From the NCBI RefSeq assembly GCF_902713425.1, contig NC_081198.1, forward strand, positions 20,691,188 to 20,755,187: a stretch of DNA of 64,000 nt, given 5' to 3'. Positions within the stretch are counted from its first letter, which is position 1. Every line of letters begins with the position of its first letter. Positions 9,072 through 21,620 of this stretch are shown here, piece after piece. Position numbers and translations under genes: made by a program. Below the pieces are notes generated by a model, which worked only from the letters and a program-made list of their open reading frames with translations, did not search any database and was not told where the DNA came from. The DNA is from Acipenser ruthenus. Lineage: Eukaryota > Chordata > Actinopteri > Acipenseriformes > Acipenseridae.

Positions 9072-12000
9072 TCATTCCATCTTCACGTCCTGAAGTCCGG
9101 CGATCCTCCACTCCGCGCAGGCCTTGTCCTTCCCGAGGGTCCGGATGTCCAGAATTACAAAGTCCTTGATAAGAGTTTGTGCCCTTCTGGTCGTGGTGAT
9201 AGTGTCTAGCTCCTGCTTGTGATAGACACAGACGTTACGGCCTTCCCACAGGATCTGCTTGACAACATTGATGACACGCCAAACGCACTTAGCTGTGCTG
9301 GTAGTGATTCCTCCCGCAGGCCCATAGAGCACAGTCTCAGCGGTCATCTTGGCCGTGTCAGCAAACCTGTTTAGGAAGACAGAGACAGAGAGCCAGACAC
9401 TGCCAGCCACATCACACTCCCAGAAGATATGGGCTGGTGTTTCTCTCTTGCGGCACTTTGCATAGGGGCATGTTTCTACTTGGGCTAGTCCCCTCCTGAA
9501 CATGAACGCTCGAGTGGGGAGTGCACTGTGGACGGTGTTCCATGCTATATCCTTCTGGACATTACTGAGGCAGCTGTGAGACACATTCTCCCAGATTTTT
9601 TGGCTTTGGGTGAGGGAGAAAGTAGCTACTTTTTCAATTTCCTTGGAACCGGCAAGATATTTAGTTACAGCCTTGTATTCCCAGGAGGCCAGTTTTGCTT
9701 TATCTAAGCCCAATTTATATATAGTGTCCCTTAAGGTTCTATAATACAATGGGGGGTCCCAGGAGTACGGCACGGTGTTATCAATAGTGCAGAGGCCCAA
9801 GGCCCTGAGACAGGTGGCAAAATAGAAACGATTCATGTAACATACCTTCCTGTCCAGGGCCTGGATGTTCTTGATAGTTTGCGTGAGCCCCTGCACTCGG
9901 GTGAGCTGCACAATGTCCGGGACCCCCTTACCTCCCTTCTTGTCGGCTTTACTCAGGGTGGCTCGCTTTACCCTCTCCATCTTGCTGCCCCAGATAAAGC
10001 GGTGGATAATGCGGTCCACCACTTTTTTGGTGGTCCTGTCTGGGGGAAAGACTTTTCCTACATAAGAGAGGATGGGGAACAGTATAGACTTGGTTATTAA
10101 TACTCTACCCGTCATTGTTAAGGATCTTGTGCTCCATCCGCCAATCTTTTTACGGACCTGGTTAATGGCCGCCGTCCAGCTCTGGGCCCCCGAGCTATTG
10201 TTCTCGAAAATGAGGCCCAGAATCTTGATTTTGTCCTTTTTGACAGGGTACATGTCCGACAGTTCCCTATCTACCTGCCAATTTTTAGACACGTAGACTT
10301 CGCTCTTGGACTTATTAATCACTGCCCCGGTCGCCGTGCAGTACTTCTCAAGGATATTACTAATCCGAGGTACCGACGATGTGTTGGTGCAAATGAGTGA
10401 CACATCGTCCATATATGCTGTTGTTTTGACCTGGACCCCGTTGGATCCAGGCAGCTGGAAACCAGTTATATTGGTATCCCTACGAATTGCCTGCAGGAGG
10501 GGTTCAATGCACACGACATATAGCAGTGGGGATAGTGGGCAACCCTGTCTGACCCCTGACTGGATAGATATTTTACCAGTCAGGTGCCTGTTCACCAAGA
10601 CTCGGGTACTAATATTTGTATAGATGGTTTTAACCCACCCCCTAAGTCCAGGAGCGAATTTCATCTGGTCCATCACTTTGTACATATATTCATGGCTTAC
10701 CCTATCGAACGCCTTCTCCTGGTCAAGGTTGAACAGGCAGAGGGGATGGTTCCATTCTCTGGTCGGGGCCAATGACCAAAGGGAGGTGTACTTGTAGCCG
10801 GAGCATCAGAGCTTTGGCTAGTATCTTGTAATCCACGCAAAGGAGGCTGATTGGGCGCCAATTCCGTAGATCTTTAACTTCCCCTTTCTTATGAAGGAGA
10901 GTAATTACACTCTCCCGCATAGAAGGGCCCAACCGCTTCTCCCTGTAGACCGCTCTGTAGACCTCCGCTAAATGGACTTTTAGCGTGTCCCAAAAAAGAT
11001 GGTAATACTCACCCGGGATGCCATCTGGACCTGGCGTCTTACCGGTGTTCATGGTCTTAACCGCCTGGGTGAGCTCCTCCAGCGTGAGTTCTGGGTCCTT
11101 CTCCTCCTCCTCGTCGTCCCGCACTGAGTCAGGCTCCAACTGGCTCAGGAACCACTCTATCAGGGTGTCATCTGTAGCTTTGATGTTATACAGGTCCCTA
11201 TAGAAGTTCTCTACCACTTTTTTCACTCCCTCACTATCCTCTACTATCCTCCCCCTGCTGTCGAGCATGGAGGACATCAAGTGCCGCTTCTCCCTCGTTT
11301 TCTGGAAGAAGAAGCGAGTACACTTTTCGTCTTCCTCCATTTTTTGCACCTTTGCATTGTGCATGACCTTTCGTTGTTCCTCCCTACAAAGCACTGAAAG
11401 ATCTAGCTTGGTCTGGGCTATCTCGTCGCTTACAGGGAACCCCCGAAGCTGAAGCAGGCTCAGACGCTGGAGGGCAGCATTCAGGTGTTTATATTTGGCC
11501 CTCCTTTCTTTTGCTTTCCTCTTGCCTGCTGCTATGAAATAACCCTTAGTTCTGATTTTGACCATCTCCCACCACTCTATAGGGGAGTTGAATAGGTCAC
11601 GCAAAGTGGTCCACTCAACAAGCCTGCTCTTATAGGCTGCAGCTATGGAGGGGTCATCGAGTAAGGAGGTGTTTAATTTCCAGACCCCTGACCCCATCTG
11701 GGAGGTCTGAGGGACCTGCAATGTTACCTGCAGGAGCCTATGGTCAGAGAAGAAGACGGCCTGGGTGTCTACTGCCGTCTTCGTAAGGGAGCTGGTATGC
11801 AGGACGAGATCTATACGGGAGAAGGAGGTCCCAGATGAGCTCACCCAGGTAAAGGGAGGCACCAGGTCCTTACCTGCATCACACAGGGAGAAATCAGATA
11901 TTACGGAGGACACAACTCTACTAGAGCGGTCGTTGCGTGGCCTGCTCCGGTCTACGTCCCTCAGAGCACAATTGAAGTCACCTGACACGATGACGGGTAC

Positions 12001-12444
12001 GTTCCCCAGCAGGAGTGGACGCAGCTGTGGAAAAAATTGAACTCTTTCGTTTTGGTTAGTGGGTGCGTAGACATTGACCAGTCTGAGGGGAGTGTTGTTG
12101 TATGTCACATCCACGCTCAGAATTCTACCAGGTTCTACCTCCCTGCTGCTGCGGGAGGTAATAAATGGGTTTTTAAACAGGATACCTACTCCGTCGGCTC
12201 TGGCTATGTTGGAGCCCGACCAGAAGGAGTCCCCCAGGGTCCAACTCTCCTTCAGGTCCCTATAATCAGGGCTCGACGAAATACCACACTCCTGCAGAAA
12301 GATGAGATCTGCTTTCAAGTTAGCTAGATAGTTTAGTACATCAAATCTTTTTTGTGTCTCCCTGATGCTCCTGACATTAACAGACACACATATCAGGGCC
12401 ATCAGGGTAGCTAACAAGAAAAGGAGTCGCTGCGTCCACCCCAT
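9072..12444 (-). pseudogene. LINE ORF2 (APE-RT), family A copy 2, deletion in RT
   Basis: The frame is split in two: 10723-12444 (APE and start of RT) and 9072-10772 (rest of RT and C-terminal CCHC). About 71 bp present in A3-A6 are missing near 10760 (between CTCT and GGTCGGGG on the plus strand), just before RT motif A, which shifts the frame. The YMDD motif, SGVRQGCPLSP and the Cx4Cx7Hx4C knuckle are present downstream. As it stands it cannot encode a working RT. Confidence 0.92.
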
Positions 12445-12616
12445 AGCGACTATGATTGGGAGGTTGGGACACTCTTCCTACTCTTAGCTCTACGCTTGCT
12501 TCGAGGGGGCTTGGGCTTATTTGCAACTCCCATCACCCCTGAGAAGGTACTCACTGCTGCCTCGTCCAAGAAGGCACCGTCTTTATATGCACAGTACGTG
12601 GAGTTGTTTGGGCTAT

Positions 12617-14395
12617 TCAACTCCCCACAAGGTAAGTCTGGTGGAACTTGCTCAGGGCCCCTCGGAACGTGTGGGTCAGCTTTGTCCTGGGGGGGGTTAT
12701 GACAGACAGCATTCTTTGGCTGTTACCGTCTGCTGAATTGGAGCTGTTAGCAGACTTCTGGCTTACCGCGTCCAGGGGTATTCCCATGTCCTCCAGTGCT
12801 GTATCTAGGAGGACCTCTAGGGGGCCCCTGGTTTTGCCCATACAAGGGAGGGGGTCAAGGATGCTTTGAAGGGAGGCCCTTCGCTTGAAGAGGGTCATTG
12901 CTACCGAGGTACTGCTGGTCAGGGAAGGTGTTGACCCCGACCTCTCCCTCGGTGCATTAGTGAACACCTCTTCTGCGAGGTGTGCTAGGGTTTGTGCCAA
13001 CGACTGGGAAGGCTGGCTGGGGATGCCCTGGCTGGCTGCTACCTGCCCACTAGGCGGCAGTGTAGCCGTCCCACTCGCCTCCGTCTCTGCCTGCGAGGGC
13101 AAGACTGGGGACTTTGTGTGGACATTATCTGGTTTTGGATCTATGGGGGCCACCTGCAACTTGCTGTCTTTGATCTTGATCTTCTTTCTTTTCCCCCCCT
13201 CGTCTCTACCCTTTCTTTTCCCCACCCTCTGCTGGTTCTTCACTCCCTTCCCCTCCTTCTCACTCTCACTTTCACTGTCGCTTTCGCTTTCCTCCCCCAC
13301 GGACTCAATCCTTATGGCGTCATAACGAGAGCCGAGGGGGAGTGCTGGCGCTGAGAGGGCCCTACTCAGGGGGGGGCCGCTGCTGGGTCCGGGCTCCCTC
13401 CCTGCCTCGTGTTCTGTATCAGAGGAGCTACTGGAGGAGCTAGTGGAGTAGCTGTTGTACTCTCTCTCTGGGCTGGGGGAAGGGGTCCTCGTAAAACGGG
13501 ACATGTCTCGGGGGCGGGGGAGTGAGGGGGGTGCTGGTGATGATGGTGGTGCTGGAGTCTGGGTTTTGGATACTGTTGGTGGTGATGTGGACTGATCTTT
13601 GTTACTTGCTCCCTCTTCCTGCTCAGGCCTAGGCTTGTTCGTATTTGCCTTGCTGGCTCTGGCCATGTTGGCATAGGAAGAGGGGCAGTCCTTAAACAGG
13701 TGCCCCTTCTTTCCACACAAATTGCACTGCCTCTCTTCTCTGCAGTGGATGGTCTCGTGGGGGGCGCCGCAGTTCCTGCACTTGACTACAGTACATGCGG
13801 CCGCCAGGTGTCCTAATTCCCCACATTTCCTGCAGAGTTTTGGCATCCCATTATAGAATACCAGCCCTCTGTTGGGCCCTAACACTATGGAGTTTGGAAT
13901 GTGGCAGACGCCTCCAATGCCCGATGGATCGACATTGAGGCGTACCAGCCACTTTCTGGCTCCTGTCCAAACCCCATCTTCGTCAGTAATTTTCCTCCCT
14001 TCTGATGACACCCTCCCATAGCGGTTAAGCCATGTTGTAATATCATAGTCGCTAACAGCCTCATTGAAAAATTGGACAGTAACAACTTTCATTTCTCTGT
14101 CTGTCAGTGCATCCACACAAAATTCTTTGTATGGAGCGAGATATTTATTCTCCCCCCAAAAGGACCACATTTCTTGTAACTTTTGGGGGTTCCTAAAACT
14201 GACCTCAAACACTTCCTTAAGCCCTGGCAATTTCACCAAACAATTCAAGTCAGAAGGGGAAAAACCCATACCCCTCTGAAGAATGGTCCGGCTGAACTCC
14301 AGTCTCGTCAGTCCTGGTTCCGTTTCCTCTTGCTGGGTCCTTGTGAAGCGCACCGCATTGTGCCTCCTAGTCTCCTGGGTTGGCCGGAACGCCAT
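12617..14395 (-). CDS. LINE ORF1 protein, family A copy 2, 592 residues
   Basis: This is an RNA-binding protein that coats the element RNA. An RRM-like region spans about residues 95-185 (VVTVQFFNEAVSDYDITTWL and the VWTGARKW core). Three CCHC knuckles follow at 188-201, 206-218 and 224-237. After these come a Pro/Ser-rich stretch, an acidic Ser-Glu run and a basic KRKGRDEGGKRKK patch that could be a nuclear signal. The end of the frame is set by a C8 tract (plus-strand G8 near 12689-12696). With C9, as in A5, it would run on to 648 residues and stop next to ORF2. The second knuckle has Ile where other copies have Ser. Confidence 0.9.
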   Translation of the reverse strand: MAFRPTQETRRHNAVRFTRTQQEETEPGLTRLEFSRTILQRGMGFSPSDLNCLVKLPGLKEVFEVSFRNPQKLQEMWSFWGENKYLAPYKEFCVDALTDREMKVVTVQFFNEAVSDYDITTWLNRYGRVSSEGRKITDEDGVWTGARKWLVRLNVDPSGIGGVCHIPNSIVLGPNRGLVFYNGMPKLCRKCGELGHLAAACTVVKCRNCGAPHETIHCREERQCNLCGKKGHLFKDCPSSYANMARASKANTNKPRPEQEEGASNKDQSTSPPTVSKTQTPAPPSSPAPPSLPRPRDMSRFTRTPSPSPEREYNSYSTSSSSSSSDTEHEAGREPGPSSGPPLSRALSAPALPLGSRYDAIRIESVGEESESDSESESEKEGKGVKNQQRVGKRKGRDEGGKRKKIKIKDSKLQVAPIDPKPDNVHTKSPVLPSQAETEASGTATLPPSGQVAASQGIPSQPSQSLAQTLAHLAEEVFTNAPRERSGSTPSLTSSTSVAMTLFKRRASLQSILDPLPCMGKTRGPLEVLLDTALEDMGIPLDAVSQKSANSSNSADGNSQRMLSVITPPRTKLTHTFRGALSKFHQTYLVGS

Positions 14396-15127
14396 CCTTC
14401 AGCTGGCTCCTCCGATTGGGGTGGGAGAAGCCTCTGGACGTCCGGGTTGTCTCTCTCTACGGAAAAGAAACAACGTAAGCAGCAAATCTGGGCAGTTGAA
14501 GGAACTATTACTTTAGTCCCTGAGGAGATGGTCGCCTCGCAAGAGGGACCCCCTCCCCAGGTGAACGGTGTCCTTCCCTGGTGGAGTAGGGGGCGCTGCT
14601 TGGCACCGAGACCACGTAGGAAGAATCGTGGCTGTGACGCCTCCTCGGGGTCCGGGGCCGCCCTCTGCTCCTCCCAGATGGCGCCCTCTGCTGGGCGCCT
14701 GCTGCTCTCTCGGTCTGGATCTCGATTACAATCAAGGGCTGGGGATGAGGTCATCTAGGTCATCAAAGGGTCCTCAAAGGTCGTCTGGATGGTAGGTCCT
14801 CCTTCTCTCTAACTCCAGGAACGTCTGGAAAAGCCGGAACCGCCTGAAAAAGAAAAAAACTGGAACCGCCTGAAAAAGAAAAAACTGCTCTCAACAGTCA
14901 ACAAAATCTTGAAAGACCCTCGGCCTGGATTGGGCAAGCCAAAACCAGACTGAGCATTAGTCTTCCAAAAAGTTACCGAGCTGAAGAAAGCCAGTCAAAA
15001 ATAAAAAAAATTCTGTTCCTCCTCACCCGAACAAACCTCTCACAGACCCTCGGAGGGAGCGGGCAATGCCACTACCCTCTAAGCCTTAGTCTTAGAAAGA
15101 TTTATTCGAACTGAAGAGAAGCCAGAG
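14396..15127 (-). other. 5' UTR of A2
   Basis: The noncoding leader is about 730 bp. The ORF1-proximal half is GC-rich. Near 14835-14886 it has a tandem pair of GGAACCGCCTGAAAAAG units. Read on the minus strand each is a long T/C tract ending CAGGCGG, which looks like a 3' splice site. The outer 200 bp is AT-richer. No other gene is visible. Confidence 0.75.
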
Positions 15128-15243
15128 TATATGGCTGGCTAAGAAGGACCTGGCATAGGGACATGTTCCACCACACTTGTCTGGTTAGCTGCATGCTCCC
15201 AGGAAACAAACTGCTGCTGTCTACATCATCACCACATGTGAAT

Positions 15244-15335
15244 AAAAGAAAGAAAGAAAGCAAGAAAGAAAGAGAAAGAAATAGAGAAAGAAAGAAAGAG
15301 AGAAAGAAAGAAAGAGAGAAAGAAAAATAAAAGAA
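15244..15335. repeat. (AAAG)n microsatellite
   Basis: Imperfect AAAG/GAGA tract with two A-to-T interruptions (ATAGAG, AAATAAAAG). Confidence 0.95.
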
Positions 15336-15446
15336 GTAAAACGGCGGGAAAACTTGCATCAACACTGGCACTCTCCCTCCAGCAGGGGTAGACAAAATGC
15401 TCACAGGAGAGATCCAGATCTGACTTTGACCAACGTTAGAGAAAGG

Positions 15447-15619
15447 TGTGCACCGTTCCCGGAGGTACTGCAATACCGGGCCGATGCGTGGAGTGGACGG
15501 AGCAAGCCCCTGTTCCATCTCCCGATTCCAAAAATCAATTTAATATATGGTCCCCTGATAGGGGACGTATCAGATATTAAACTGATAAGAACAGATACTA
15601 CACTTGATCTTAGCCAAAA
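15447..15619 (-). ncRNA. U2 snRNA 3' fragment, nt 15-187 (interrupted by A3)
   Basis: Same junction as at A2: TTTTGGCTAAG follows the element end GAGTA. The sequence from nt 15 to the 3' end is canonical. It has no promoter of its own. Confidence 0.93.
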
Positions 15620-16266
15620 TACTCTTTTATTGAGATTTTACATTTTTTTACATTTACACCCATTCGTTTTTTCATTCATTTTACATTTCTTTTAAAGATG
15701 ACATTCATGCATACAGACATACATTTTGTTTTAAAAGCATTTAAAATACATTTAAAAACACCAAGACAATTGTGCTTTGTACATGGTTAAAACAGACACA
15801 GATTAAAATCAACATGAAAAAAACCTGTGCTGTTTTAAAAGTGACTGGAAAAAAAGAACCATCTATAAAAAACCAGTGCTTGTGAGGGCCGGGGAGTGCT
15901 CTCTAAAAGGTTCAAAAGTGAACATAAAACTAGATCTAAAACAGGGACAGGGGAAAAGGGACAGTGTATAAAACAGTGAGTTAAAATTCTAAAATTTTAA
16001 AACACTTAAAATGTAACTTTTAATAGTTTACATTAAAAATCTTAAAGATACATAAAACAAAACAAAACAAAATCAAATAAAACATTCAACGTAAATCAAA
16101 TAAAAGTCCATAAAACTGAAACAAAAGACTACATAAAACCAGGGCACCGTTGAAAAACGGTCATGCCAGCTAAAAAGGGCGGAATGCTGGCATGACAAAA
16201 TAAATAAAAGGCTTAGCGGTGCCCCGTAGTCCCGCTCCTAGGAGCTAGCGGTTCCAGTTTTTTCCT

Positions 16267-19200
16267 TTATTCCATCTTCACGTCCTGAAGTCCGGCGATC
16301 CTCCACTCCGCGCAGGCCTTGTCCTTCCTGAGGGTCCGGATGTCCAGAATTACAAAGTCCTTGATAAGAGTTTGTACCCTTCTGGTCGTGGTGATAGTGT
16401 CTAGCTCCTGCTTGTGATAGACACAGACGTTACGGCCTTCCCACAGGATCTGCTTGACAACATTGATGACACGCCAAACGCACTTAGCTGTGCTGGTAGT
16501 GATTCCTCCCGCAGGCCCATAGAGCACAGTCTCAGCGGTCATCTTGGCCGTGTCAGCAAACCTGTTTAGGAAGACAGAGACAGAGAGCCAGACACTGCCA
16601 GCCACATCACACTCCCAGAAGATATGGGCTGGTGTTTCTCTCTTGCGGCACTTTGCATAGGGGCATGTTTCTACTTGGGCTAGTCCCCTCCTGAACATGA
16701 ACGCTCGAGTGGGGAGTGCACTGTGGACGGTGTTCCATGCTATATCCTTCTGGACATTACTGAGGCAGCTGTGAGACACATTCTCCCAGATTTTTTGGCT
16801 TTGGGTGAGGGAGAAAGTAGCTACTTTTTCAATTTCCTGGGAACCGGCAAGATATTTAGTTACAGCCTTGTATTCCCAGGAGGCCAATTTTGCTTTATCT
16901 AAGCCCAATTTATATATAGTGTCCCTTAAGGTTCTATAATACAATGGGGGGTCCCAGGAGTACGGCACGGTGTTATCAATAGTGCAGAGGCCCAAGGCCC
17001 TGAGACAGGTGGCAAAATAGAAACGATTCATGTAACATACCTTCCTGTCCAGGGCCTGGATGTTCTTGATAGTTTGCGTGAGCCCCTGCACTCGGGTGAG
17101 CTGCACAACGTCCGGGACCCCCTTACCTCCCTTCTTGTCGGCTTTACTCAGAGTGGCTCGCTTTACCCTCTCCATCTTGCTGCCCCAGATAAAGCGGTGG
17201 ATAATGCGGTCCGCCACTTTTTTGGTGGTCCTGTCTGGGGGAAAGATTTTTCCTACATAAGAGAGGATGGGGAACAGTATAGACTTGGTTATTAATACTC
17301 TACCCGTCATTGTTAAGGATCTTGTGCTCCATCCGCCAATCTTTTTACGGACCTGGTTAATGGCCGCCGTCCAGCTCTGGGCCCCCGAGCTATTGTTCTC
17401 GAAAATGAGGCCCAGAATCTTGATTTTGTCCTTTTTGACAGGGTACATGTCCGACAGTTCCCTATCTACCTGCCAATTTTTAGACACGTAGACTTCGCTC
17501 TTGGACTTATTAATCACTGCCCCGGTCGCCGTGCAGTACTTTTCAAGGATATTACTAATCCGAGGTACCGACGATGTGTTGGTGCAAATGAGTGACACAT
17601 CGTCCATATATGCTGTTGTTTTGACCTGGACCCCGTTGGATCCAGGCAGCTGGAAACCAGTTATATTGGTATCCCTACGAATTGCCTGCAGGAGGGGTTC
17701 AATGCACACGACATATAGCAGTGGGGATAGTGGGCAACCCTGTCTGACCCCTGACTGGATAGATATTTTACCAGTCAGGTGCCTGTTCACCAAGACTCGG
17801 GTACTAATGTTTGTATAGATGGTTTTAACCCACTCCCTAAGTCCAGGAGCGAATTTCATCTGGTCCATCACTTTGTACATATATTCATGGCTTACCCTAT
17901 CGAACGCCTTCTCCTGGTCAAGGTTGAACAGGCAGAGGGGATGGTTCCGTTCTCTAGAATAAGCCAGAATGTCCCTTGTTAACATTAAAATATCGGTGAT
18001 GGACCTCCCTGGGACGCCACAAGCCTGGTCGGGGCCAATGACCAAAGGGAGGTGTACTTGTAGCCGGAGCATCAGAGCTTTGGCTAGTATCTTGTAATCC
18101 ACGCAAAGGAGGCTGATTGGGCGCAATTCCGTAGATCTTTAACTTCCCCTTTCTTATGAAGGAGAGTAATTACACTCTCCCGCATAGAAGGGCCCAACCG
18201 CTTCTCCCTGTAGACCGCTCTGTAGACCTCCGCTAAATGGACTTTTAGCGTGTCCCAAAAAAGATGGTAATACTCACCCGGGATGCCATCTGGACCTGGC
18301 GTCTTACCGGTGTTCATGGTCTTAACCGCCTGGGTGAGCTCCTCCAGCGTGAGTTCTGGGTCCTTCTCCTCCTCCTCGTCGTCCCGCACTGAGTCAGGCT
18401 CCAACTGGCTCAGGAACCACTCTATCAGGGTGTCATCTGTAGCTTTGATGTTATACAGGTCCCTATAGAAGTTCTCTACCACTTTTTTCACTCCCTCACT
18501 ATCCTCTACTATCCTCCCCCTGCTGTCGAGCATGGAGGACATCAAGTGCCGCTTCTCCCTCGTTTTCTGGAAGAAGAAGCGAGTACACTTTTCGTCTTCC
18601 TCCATTTTTTGCACTTTTGCATTGTGCATGACCTTTTGTTGTTCCTCCCTACAAAGCACTGAGAGATCTAGCTTGGTCTGGGCTATCTCGTCGCTTACAG
18701 GGAACCCCCGAAGCTGAAGCAGGCTCAGACGCTGGAGGGCAGCATTCAGGTGTTTATATTTGGCCCTCCTTTCTTTTGCTTTCCTCTTGCCTGCTGCTAT
18801 GAAATAACCCTTAGTTCTGATTTTGACCATCTCCCACCACTCTATAGGGGAGTTGAATAGGTCACGCAAAGTGGTCCACTCAACAAGCCTGCTCTTATAG
18901 GCTGCAGCTATGGAGGGGTCATCGAGTAAGGAGGTGTTTAATTTCCAGACCCCTGACCCCATCTGGGAGGTCTGAGGGACCTGCAATGTTACCTGCAGGA
19001 GCCTATGGTCAGAGAAGAAGACGGCCTGGGTGTCTACTGCCGTCTTCGTAAGGGAGCTGGTATGCAGGACGAGATTTATACGGGAGAAGGAGGTCCCAGA
19101 TGAGCTCACCCAGGTAAAGGGAGGCACCAGGTCCTTACCTGCATCACACAGGGAGAAATCAGATATTACGGAGGACACAACTCTACTAGAGCGGTCGTTG

Positions 19201-19709
19201 CGTGGCCTGCTCCGGTCTACGTCCCTCAGAGCACAATTGAAGTCACCTGACACGATGACGGGTACGTTCCCCAGCAGGAGTGGACGCAGCTGTGGAAAAA
19301 ATTGAACTCTTTCGTTTTGGTTAGTGGGTGCGTAGACATTGACCAGTCTGAGGGGAGTGTTGTTGTATGTCACATCCACGCTCAGAATTCTACCAGGTTC
19401 TACCTCCCTGCTGCTGCGGGAGGTAATAAATGGGTTTTTAAACAGGATACCTACTCCGTCGGCTCTGGCTATGTTGGAGCCCGACCAGAAGGAGTCCCCC
19501 AAGGTCCAACTCTCCTTCAGGTCCCTATAATCAGGGCTCGACGAAATACCACACTCCTGCAGAAAGATGAGATCTGCTTTCAAGTTAGCTAGATAGTTTA
19601 GTACATCAAATCTTTTTTGTGTCTCCCTGATGCTCCTGACATTAACAGACACACATATCAGGGCCATCAGGGTAGCTAACAAGAAAAGGAGTCGCTGCGT
19701 CCACCCCAT
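16267..19709 (-). pseudogene. LINE ORF2 (APE-RT), family A copy 3, one frameshift
   Basis: APE domain and RT start lie in 18084-19709 and the rest in 16267-18126. One C is missing near 18123 (GGGCGCAATTCC against GGGCGCCAATTCC in other copies), within the WRPISLLCVDYK segment of the RT. Otherwise all APE, RT (YMDD) and CCHC motifs are present. In the endonuclease, SRINLVL replaces SRIDLVL, so a conserved Asp is also changed. Confidence 0.92.
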
Positions 19710-19881
19710 AGCGACTATGATTGGGAGGTCGGGACACTCTTCCTACTCTTAGCTCTACGCTTGCTTCGAGGGGGCTTGGGCTTATTTGCAACTCCCATCA
19801 CCCCTGAGAAGGTACTCACTGCTGCCTCGTCCAAGAAGGCACCGTCTTTGTATGCACAGTACGTGGAGTTGTTTGGGCTAT

Positions 19882-21620
19882 TCAACTCCCCACAAGGTAA
19901 GTCTGGTGGAACTTGCTCAGGACCCCTCGGAACGTGTGGGTCAGCTTTGTCCTGGGGGGGGTTATGACAGACAGCATTCTTTGGCTGTTACCGTCTGTTG
20001 AATTGGAGCTGTTAGCAGACTTCTGGCTTACCGCGTCCAGGGGTATTCCCATGTCCTCCAGTGCTGTATCTAGGAGGACCTCTAGGGGGCCCCTGGATTT
20101 GCCCATACAAGGGAGGGGGTCAAGGATGCTTTGAAGGGAGGCCCTTCGCTTGAAGAGGGTCATTGCTACCGAGGTACTGCTGGTCAGGGAAGGTGTTGAC
20201 CCCGACCTCTCCCTCGGTGCATTAGTGAACACCTCTTCTGCGAGGTGTGCTAGGGTTTGTGCCAACGACTGGGAAGGCTGGCTGAGGATGCCCTGGCTGG
20301 CTGCTACCTGCCCACTAGGCGGCAGTGTAGCCGTCCCACTCGCCTCCGTCTCTGCCTGCGAGGGCAAGACTGGGGACTTTGTGTGGACATTAGCTGGTTT
20401 TGGATCTATGGGGGCCACCTGCAACTTGCTGTCTTTGATCTTGATCTTCTTTCTTTCCCCCCCCTCGTCTCTACCCTTTCTTTTCCCCACCCTCTGCTGG
20501 TTCTTCACTCCCTTCCCCTCCTTCTCACTCTCACTTTCACTGTCGCTTTCGCTTTCCTCCCCCACGGACTCAATCCTTATGGTGTCATAACGAGAGCCGA
20601 GGGGGAGTGCTGGTGCTGAGAGGGCCCTACTCAGGGGGGGCCGCTGCTGGGTCCGGGCTCCCTCCCTGCCTCGTGTTCTGTATCAGAGGAGCTACTGGAG
20701 GAGCTAGTGGAGTAGCTGTTGTACTCTCTCTCTGGGCTGGGGGAAGGGGTCCTCGTAAAACGGGACATGTCTCGGGGGCGGGGGGGTGAGGGGGGTGCTG
20801 GTGATGATGGTGGTGCTGGAGTCTGGGTTTTGGATACTGTTGGTGGTGATGTGGACTGATCTTTGTTACTTGCTCCCTCTTCCTGCTCAGGCCTAGGCTT
20901 GTTCGTATTTGCCTTGCTGGCTCTGGCCATGTTGGCATAGGAAGAGGGGCAGTCCTTAAACAGGTGCCCCTTCTTTCCACACAAATTGCACTGCCTCTCT
21001 TCTCTGCAGTGGCTGGTCTCGTGGGGGGCGCCGCAGTTCCTGCACTTGACTACAGTACATGCGGCCGCCAGGTGTCCTAATTCCCCACATTTCCTGCAGA
21101 GTTTTGGCATCCCATTATAGAATACCAGCCCTCTGTTGGGCCCTAACACTATGGAGTTTGGAATGTGGCGGACGCCTCCAATGCCCGATGGATCAACATT
21201 AAGGCGTACCAGCCACTTTCTGGCTCCTGTCCAAACCCCATCTTCATCTGTAATTTTCCTCCCTTCTGATGACACCCTCCCATAGCGGTTAAGCCATGTT
21301 GTAATATCATAGTCGCTAACAGCCTCATTGAAAAATTGGACAGTAACAACTTTCATTTCTCTGTCTGTCAGTGCATCCACACAAAATTCTTTGTATGGAG
21401 CGAGATATTTATTCTCCCCCCAAAAGGACCACATTTCTTGTAACTTTTGGGGGTTCCTAAAACTGACCTCAAACACTTCCTTAAGCCCTGGCAATTTCAC
21501 CAAACAATTCAAGTCAGAAGGGGAAAAACCCATACCCCTCTGAAGAATGGTCCGGCTGAACTCCAGTCTCATCAGTCCTGGTTCCATTTCATCTTGCTTG
21601 TTTCTTGTGAAGCGCACCAC
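19882..21620 (-). pseudogene. LINE ORF1, family A copy 3, start lost and one frameshift
   Basis: The normal ATG is removed by an 11-bp deletion near 21657, so the first Met in frame is at 21620 (MVRFTRNKQDEM). A G-run near 20633-20639 has seven G instead of eight, shifting the frame between the knuckle half (20631-21620) and the acidic half (19882-20565). Three CCHC knuckles are intact. Confidence 0.88.

Larger units (their letters stand above)
8420..15127 (-). mobile_element. LINE family A, copy A2 (full length, broken ORF2)
   Basis: The element has a 5' UTR of about 730 bp, ORF1, ORF2 and a 3' UTR of about 650 bp ending CAATAAAAGAGTA, with no poly(A). The 3' junction is before U2 nt 15. 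The 5' end GAAGCCAGAG equals that of A3 and A4, so the copy is full length. The right flank is not U2 nt 1-14 but a piece of the U2 upstream region, so the target has been rearranged. Confidence 0.93.
15128..15619 (-). repeat. U2 array block 3: damaged unit between A2 and A3
   Basis: This short block retains the distal part of the U2 upstream region (from about 15133, GGCTGGCTAAGAAGG), a microsatellite and U2 nt 15-187. The U2 5' end, PSE and SPH site that should adjoin A2 are gone, a deletion of about 0.35 kb relative to an intact unit. Confidence 0.88.
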
